From: Nitrososphaerota archaeon
GTDB lineage: Archaea > Thermoproteota > Nitrososphaeria > Nitrososphaerales > Nitrosopumilaceae
Direction: 5' to 3'
DNA: 9,864 nucleotides
NCBI GenBank assembly: GCA_016871975.1
Contig: VHBM01000041.1
Coordinates: forward strand, 1 to 9,864
The position numbers and the translations under genes were made by a program. Positions 5,847 to 9,864 of the stretch are shown piece by piece. Positions within the stretch are counted from its first letter, which is position 1. Every line of letters starts with the position of its first letter. The notes beneath the pieces are model-generated. The model worked only from the letters and a program-made list of their open reading frames with translations. It made no database searches and was not told the DNA's origin.

Positions 5847-7613
5847 TTGTTGCATTCAAAATTGTCATCTGTTATTTCTGATATCAACGCAGTTGCAATG
5901 GGTGATGCAAAGGCAGAACTTTTACTAAAAAACTGCTCGCTTGTTAATGTCTATACTCGCGAAATTTTACCAAGTACAGATATTGCAATTTCAAAACAAC
6001 GAATTGCATATGTTGGAAATGATGCATCACATACAGTAGGAGAAAAAACTACAGTAATTGATCTTGAGGGAAAATATGTCACGCCTGGATTTGCAGACCC
6101 GCATGTTCACATTGATCACTTTGTTTTGCCTTCAGAGTTTGCAAAAAAGGCACTTGTCTGCGGTGTAACATCGCTTTTTTCAGATCCAATTGATATTGTA
6201 AGTGTGTGTGGATATCGCGGCTTTAGAGAGTTTCTCAACCTTTGCTCAAATCTTCCTATACGAATCTTTAATGTTGTTCCAGGTGGCCTTCCAGTTGATA
6301 GAAAGTTTAGCCACAGCAGAACACTTGATGCAGCTCAGACAAATGCTGCAATAAAACTTTCATCTGTTCTAGGACTAGGTGAGGTATTTTCATGGACAAA
6401 GGTGACAAACCGAGACTCTAAAACAATGAAGACAATATCTACAATGCTTGATAATGACTGCATCATAAACGGTCATACAGCTGGTGCCTCTGGCAAAAAG
6501 CTTAACGCCTATGTCTCATCTGGAATTCTTTCCTGCCATGAGCCAATCAATTATGATCAGGTAATAGAAAGACTCAGACTAGGCATGTGGATAATGGTAA
6601 GAGAAGGCTCTATCAGACGTGACATAAAAGAGATAATCCCATCTGTTTTGTCAAGCCATGTTTTTACAGACAGGTTGATGTTTTGCTCAGATGGTCTTGA
6701 TCCTGCAGATATTGACAAGTATGGTCACATCAACTATTGTGTAAGTGAAGCCATAAAGCTTGGAGTAGAGCCAATTGAGGCAATTGCAATGGCATCAAAA
6801 AACTGCTTTGACTATTACAACATGGGTCGTGATCTTGGAGGGATAGCACCAGGCAAGCTAGCAGATATTTTGGTATTTGACAGCCTTGATGAGCTAAAAC
6901 CACACAAGGTCTTTGTTGGAGGCAAACTCGTAGTTTCAAACGGCAGCATTGTAACACAGATAAAAAAACACACTATTCCAAAGTGGATAAAAAAAACTGT
7001 AAAACTGAAAAAATTCTCAGAAAATGATTTTGTTGTAAAATGCAAGACTGCAACTGCAAATGTCAACACGATAAATCTAAAGACAGAAATTGTTACAGAG
7101 AAAGGCACAGCCGAGCTTTTAACAAAGGATGGAAATGTCTTGGCTTCACCTGATAAGGATGTATGGAAGGTTGCAGCATTTGACAGGACATATGGCTCAA
7201 AAAAGCAAACTGTTGGCTTTTTGACAAACTTTGGAGCACAGATAGGCGCATTTGCATCAACATGGACATTTCATGAAAATGATCTGATTGTAATTGGCTC
7301 AAATGAACAAGATATGGCAGTTGCAGCAAACAATCTGATAAAAACACAGGGTGGCATGACTGTAGTAAATAATGGAAATGCGCTTGCAAGCATGCCAATG
7401 CAGCTTGGTGGAATAATCTCAACAGATCCCTTTGAGAAAGTATCAAGCAATTTTGTAAATCTAAACTCCACGATAGTAGATTCTGGCTGCAGATTTTCAA
7501 AGCCGCATCTTATACCTCTATTTTTGTCTTTTCTTGCGTTGCCTGATATTCGAATTTTGTATAGCGGTCTAGTTGATGTAAAGAAAAGATCCTACCTTCC
7601 AGTTTTAAGCTAA
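5847..7613 (+). CDS. ade: Adenine-deaminase family amidohydrolase (divergent active site)
   Basis: Adenine deaminase hydrolyses adenine to hypoxanthine and ammonia in purine salvage. The 588-residue protein follows the family along its whole length: composite domain start ELLLKNCSLVNVYTREI (24-40), metal motif PGFADPHVHID (80-90, H86 and H88), bridging glutamate E179 in GLGEV, H210 (NGHTAG), H231 (SCHEP), RLRLGMWIMVREGS (242-255), D282 in FCSDG, GGIAPGKLADILV (331-343), and the Ade C-terminal domain from about 438, ending in LSFLALPDIR and GLVDV. Several motifs differ from typical Ade as I know it: HIDHF instead of HIESS, CSDG instead of a TDD-type motif, and TFHEND where an HDSHN-like block is usual. 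The substrate may therefore not be adenine. The start is uncertain: TTG at 5847, 5850 or 5862, or ATG 5898. An upstream TTG is preferred because residues 10-24 resemble the N-terminal extension of many Ade proteins and the TATA element fits 5850. Confidence 0.8.
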   Translation: MLHSKLSSVISDINAVAMGDAKAELLLKNCSLVNVYTREILPSTDIAISKQRIAYVGNDASHTVGEKTTVIDLEGKYVTPGFADPHVHIDHFVLPSEFAKKALVCGVTSLFSDPIDIVSVCGYRGFREFLNLCSNLPIRIFNVVPGGLPVDRKFSHSRTLDAAQTNAAIKLSSVLGLGEVFSWTKVTNRDSKTMKTISTMLDNDCIINGHTAGASGKKLNAYVSSGILSCHEPINYDQVIERLRLGMWIMVREGSIRRDIKEIIPSVLSSHVFTDRLMFCSDGLDPADIDKYGHINYCVSEAIKLGVEPIEAIAMASKNCFDYYNMGRDLGGIAPGKLADILVFDSLDELKPHKVFVGGKLVVSNGSIVTQIKKHTIPKWIKKTVKLKKFSENDFVVKCKTATANVNTINLKTEIVTEKGTAELLTKDGNVLASPDKDVWKVAAFDRTYGSKKQTVGFLTNFGAQIGAFASTWTFHENDLIVIGSNEQDMAVAANNLIKTQGGMTVVNNGNALASMPMQLGGIISTDPFEKVSSNFVNLNSTIVDSGCRFSKPHLIPLFLSFLALPDIRILYSGLVDVKKRSYLPVLS

Positions 7614-7615
7614 AG

Positions 7616-7625
7616 ATATTATAAT
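7616..7625 (+). promoter_or_regulatory. TATA box of the thermosome gene
   Basis: ATATTATAAT begins two bases after the ade stop. Its centre is about 35 bases before the thermosome ATG, giving a predicted leader of roughly 10 bases without a clear ribosome binding site. The chaperonin therefore has its own promoter and need not depend on ade. Confidence 0.6.
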
Positions 7626-7655
7626 GGGTCATAAGAAAATTGAACTGAAAATTAG

Positions 7656-9278
7656 ATGGCATCAATTCAGCAAACCCCTCAGGGACCTGTTCTAGTCCTA
7701 AAAGAGAGTGCACTTCAGCAAAAGGGACGAGATGCACAGGCAAATAATATCATGGCTGCAAAACTTGTTGCAGACTTGGTAAGAACAAGCCTTGGCCCAA
7801 GAGGGATGGATAAGATGCTTGTTGATTCATTAGGCGATGTTACAATTACAAACGATGGTGCTACAATTCTAAAAGAAATTGATGTTCAGCACCCAGCAGC
7901 AAAGATGATGGTTGAGATCTCAAAGGCAATTGACAACGAGGTTGGCGATGGAACTACATCATCTGTTGTTTTTGCAGGCTCTTTACTTACAAAAGCACAA
8001 GATCTCTTAAAAAAAGACGTACATTCCTCAGTCATAGTAGAAGGATTTCAGGCAGCAGCAGAAAAGGCACTTGAAATACTAACCGAAATTGCCAAGCCAG
8101 TAAAGCCTGAAGAAACAGAAGAGCTGATCAAAGTTGCAAGAACAAGTATGGAATCAAAATTAATTTCAGAAGATAGCCCCAGTCTTTCAAAACTTGTAGT
8201 TGACGCCATACTGAGAATTGCAGAAAAACATGGAGAAAAGCATGTTGTTGATCTTGATAACGTTAAAGTAGAAAAAAAGGCAGGTGGCTCAATTCAGGAT
8301 TCCAGTTTGATAAAGGGAATTGTTCTTGACAAAGAAGTAGTTCATAGCGGCATGCCAACAAAAATTCAGAGTGCAAAAATTGCACTGCTAAACTGCCCAC
8401 TTGAGATAGAAAAGACTGAGATGAGTGCAGAGATTCGAATTTCTGATCCAACACAAATGCAGATGTTCATTGAAGAGGAACAAAGAATGATAAAACAAAT
8501 GGTAGAAAAAATCCACAAGGTTGGAGCAAACGTAGTCATCTGTCAAAAAGGAATTGATGACATTGCACAGCATTATCTTGCAAAATATGGAATACTTGCA
8601 GTAAGACGAGTAAAAGAAAGCGACATGTCAAAGCTTTCAAAAGCATGCGGTGCTACAATTACTACTAATTTAGAAGATTTAACAGAAAATGATCTTGGTT
8701 CAGCAGAAAATGTACATCAAAAGAAGGTAGAGTCTGACAAGTGGGTGTTTGTTGAAGGGTGTAGAAATCCAAAATCAGTCTCACTTCTACTACGTGGCGG
8801 CTCTCAAAGAGTTGTTGATGAAGTAGATAGGTCAATGCATGATGCACTGATGGTAGTAAAGGACGTAATTGAAAAGCCAGCAATTGTTGCAGGCGGTGGC
8901 TCAGTTGAGGCATATCTAGCAGGCAGAATAAATGAATGGGCAGATGGTTTTGAAGGAAGAGAGCAGCTTGCAATCAAAAAGTTTGCAGAGGCACTAGAAG
9001 TAATTCCACTTACCATTGCAGAAAATGCTGGAATGGATCCAATTGATACTATGGTAAACCTTAGAGCAAGACAAAGCCAGGGACAAAAGTGGGCAGGAAT
9101 AAATGCAAGAGAGCAAAAAGTCGAAAACATGTTATCACTTAACATCATAGAGCCAGTTGCTGTAAAAGAGCAAATAATCAAGTCCGCAACAGAGGCAGCA
9201 TGTATGATTCTAAGAATTGATGATGTAATTGCAATATCTGCAAACAAAGGTGGCGGCGGCATGCCTGGCGGCCACTAG
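7656..9278 (+). CDS. ths: Thermosome subunit (group II chaperonin)
   Basis: An ATP-driven double-ring cytosolic chaperonin subunit that folds proteins without a GroES cap. It has 540 residues, the full family length. Signatures are VRTSLGPRGMDKML (42-55), ITNDGATIL (64-72), the nucleotide loop GDGTTSS (97-103), the apical domain from about 210 to 370, LLLRGG (377-382), the catalytic aspartate D396 in SMHDAL, and PAIVAGGGSVE (408-418). The C-terminus GGGGMPGGH is a shortened form of the Gly/Met-rich tail that projects into the chamber. ATG 7656 is followed directly by a normal chaperonin N-terminus. Archaea often carry several paralogues that mix in one ring; which subunit type this is cannot be told here. 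Confidence 0.97.
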   Translation: MASIQQTPQGPVLVLKESALQQKGRDAQANNIMAAKLVADLVRTSLGPRGMDKMLVDSLGDVTITNDGATILKEIDVQHPAAKMMVEISKAIDNEVGDGTTSSVVFAGSLLTKAQDLLKKDVHSSVIVEGFQAAAEKALEILTEIAKPVKPEETEELIKVARTSMESKLISEDSPSLSKLVVDAILRIAEKHGEKHVVDLDNVKVEKKAGGSIQDSSLIKGIVLDKEVVHSGMPTKIQSAKIALLNCPLEIEKTEMSAEIRISDPTQMQMFIEEEQRMIKQMVEKIHKVGANVVICQKGIDDIAQHYLAKYGILAVRRVKESDMSKLSKACGATITTNLEDLTENDLGSAENVHQKKVESDKWVFVEGCRNPKSVSLLLRGGSQRVVDEVDRSMHDALMVVKDVIEKPAIVAGGGSVEAYLAGRINEWADGFEGREQLAIKKFAEALEVIPLTIAENAGMDPIDTMVNLRARQSQGQKWAGINAREQKVENMLSLNIIEPVAVKEQIIKSATEAACMILRIDDVIAISANKGGGGMPGGH

Positions 9279-9307
9279 ATTATAAAAAATTTTAAAATAT
9301 TATAATC
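9278..9307. repeat. AT-rich inverted repeat at the thermosome/ROK junction
   Basis: GATTATAA (9278-9285) and TTATAATC (9300-9307) are perfect 8-base inverted arms. They enclose a 14-base AT-only spacer with the palindromes AAAATTTT and TTTTAAAA. The left arm starts on the last base of the thermosome stop codon and the right arm overlaps the putative TATA box of the ROK gene. It may aid termination or simply be a symmetric promoter element; being AT-only apart from its end bases, it would be a weak hairpin. Confidence 0.5.
9297..9306 (+). promoter_or_regulatory. TATA box of the ROK kinase gene
   Basis: ATATTATAAT is identical to the decamer before the thermosome gene. It lies about 48 bases before the GTG at 9349, predicting a leader of about 20 bases. 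No ribosome binding site is evident in that leader (9328-9348). Confidence 0.5.
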
Positions 9308-9348
9308 AAATCTGAAAAATTCAAAACATACCATATTGTTTCCTATTT

Positions 9349-9864
9349 GTGTTTAAAATAGGAATAGACCTTGGAGGGACAAAAACTGAAGGAATCTTGC
9401 TTGATGAAAGTCTTAAAATAATTGAGCGAAAGCGAGTTTCCACAATCCAAGATTACAAAAAGATCATAGAAACTATTTCTACGCTTGTAAATGATCTAAA
9501 ATCAAAGGCATCTGGAAAAGCAACAGTTGGCGTGTGTACTCCAGGAGTCATCTCTCAAAAAACTGGTCTGATAAAAAATAGCAATACACAATGTCTTATT
9601 GGAATGCCACTGCAAAAGGATCTTGAAAAAACATTTGGACAAAAAGTCTCGATGGAAAATGATGCAAACTGCTTTGCCATGGCAGAAGCACAGCTTGGTG
9701 CTGCAAAAAACTATGATGTTGTATTTGGTGTAATAATGGGTACAGGAGTAGGCGGCGGAATTGTGATAAATGGCAAGATACATCACGGAAGATCAAATAT
9801 TGCAGGTGAGTGGGGTCATCACATCATAAGACCGCAGGGAAACAAGTGTTACTGCGGAAAATCT
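9349..9864 (+). CDS. ROK-family sugar kinase (Mak/NagK-like), 3' end cut off by the window
   Basis: An ATP-dependent sugar kinase of the ROK family; 172 codons of a usual 300 or so are visible. Motifs in order: phosphate-binding IGIDLGGTKTE (4-14), VGVCTPG (60-66), KNSNTQCLIG (76-85), NDANCFAMAEA (104-114) with catalytic base D105, IMGTGVGGGIVINGKIHHG (129-147), the sugar-binding AGEWGHH (152-158, E154 and H157), and the first part of the zinc motif, CYCGK (167-171). The block pattern resembles the bacterial fructokinase/N-acetylglucosamine kinase branch (Mak, NagK) more than classical archaeal glucokinases. The substrate cannot be fixed from the N-terminal half. GTG 9349 is the only sensible start, since the frame is closed by a TGA at 9313-9315 and no ATG, other GTG or TTG lies between. 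It has its own predicted promoter after the thermosome gene. Confidence 0.9.
   Translation, partial: MFKIGIDLGGTKTEGILLDESLKIIERKRVSTIQDYKKIIETISTLVNDLKSKASGKATVGVCTPGVISQKTGLIKNSNTQCLIGMPLQKDLEKTFGQKVSMENDANCFAMAEAQLGAAKNYDVVFGVIMGTGVGGGIVINGKIHHGRSNIAGEWGHHIIRPQGNKCYCGKS

Noticed and set aside
5776..5868. N-terminal extension of L44e from ATG 5868
   Set aside because: It would add 31 residues unlike any L44e, run through the TATA element and overlap ade. The AGAGGT site at 5784-5789 points to ATG 5775.
7093..7500. 135-codon open frame on minus within ade
   Set aside because: Shadow of the Ade C-terminal domain. The translation is rich in Leu, His and Gln, as expected from reverse-strand reading, and has no start signals.
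8804..9262. 152-codon open frame on minus within the thermosome gene
   Set aside because: Antisense shadow of a highly conserved chaperonin; low-complexity Ser/Ala/Pro-rich translation without family features.

Overview
The window is about 9.9 kb of compact, AT-rich archaeal chromosome. Nothing in it looks mobile or virus-derived. Archaeal markers are ribosomal proteins L44e and S27e, a group II chaperonin (thermosome), the archaeal cobalamin guanylyltransferase CobY, TATA-box promoters at the spacing expected for near-leaderless transcripts, and ATGA stop/start overlaps. The gene content and low GC suggest a Nitrosopumilus-like ammonia-oxidising archaeon (Nitrososphaerota/Thaumarchaeota, marine group I.1a). 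That lineage is inferred from gene character; the window holds no 16S or amo gene.

Layout. Positions 1-1025 (minus) hold an aspartate-semialdehyde dehydrogenase family gene that lacks only its last residues. A short divergent promoter separates it from a tightly overlapped five-gene cobalamin operon at 1113-5298 (plus): cobD, a short cobQ, cbiB, cobS and cobY. Running towards it is an L44e-S27e ribosomal protein pair (5775 down to 5300, minus), whose stop codon lies one base from the cobY stop. An adenine-deaminase family amidohydrolase (5847-7613, plus) diverges from the ribosomal pair. It is followed by a thermosome subunit with its own promoter (7656-9278) and the first 172 codons of a ROK sugar kinase (9349 to the window end).

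How the genes fit together. The cobalamin operon covers late corrinoid amidation and assembly of the nucleotide loop. CobD makes aminopropanol phosphate, CobQ amidates to cobyric acid, CbiB attaches the aminopropanol, CobY activates the product as the GDP derivative, and CobS joins the lower-ligand riboside. The divergent asd-family gene belongs either to the aspartate-to-threonine route that supplies CobD's substrate, or to CO2 fixation as a malonyl-CoA reductase. That CO2-fixation cycle needs a B12-dependent mutase.

The most notable points are a CobQ with no glutamine amidotransferase domain; an adenine-deaminase homologue with several altered active-site motifs; a single TATA element placed correctly for two divergent genes; a cobalamin operon that ends one base from an oppositely oriented ribosomal operon; and a sugar kinase of bacterial Mak/NagK type. 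There is no intergenic stretch longer than 300 bases, and I saw no tRNA, rRNA, CRISPR array or insertion sequence.
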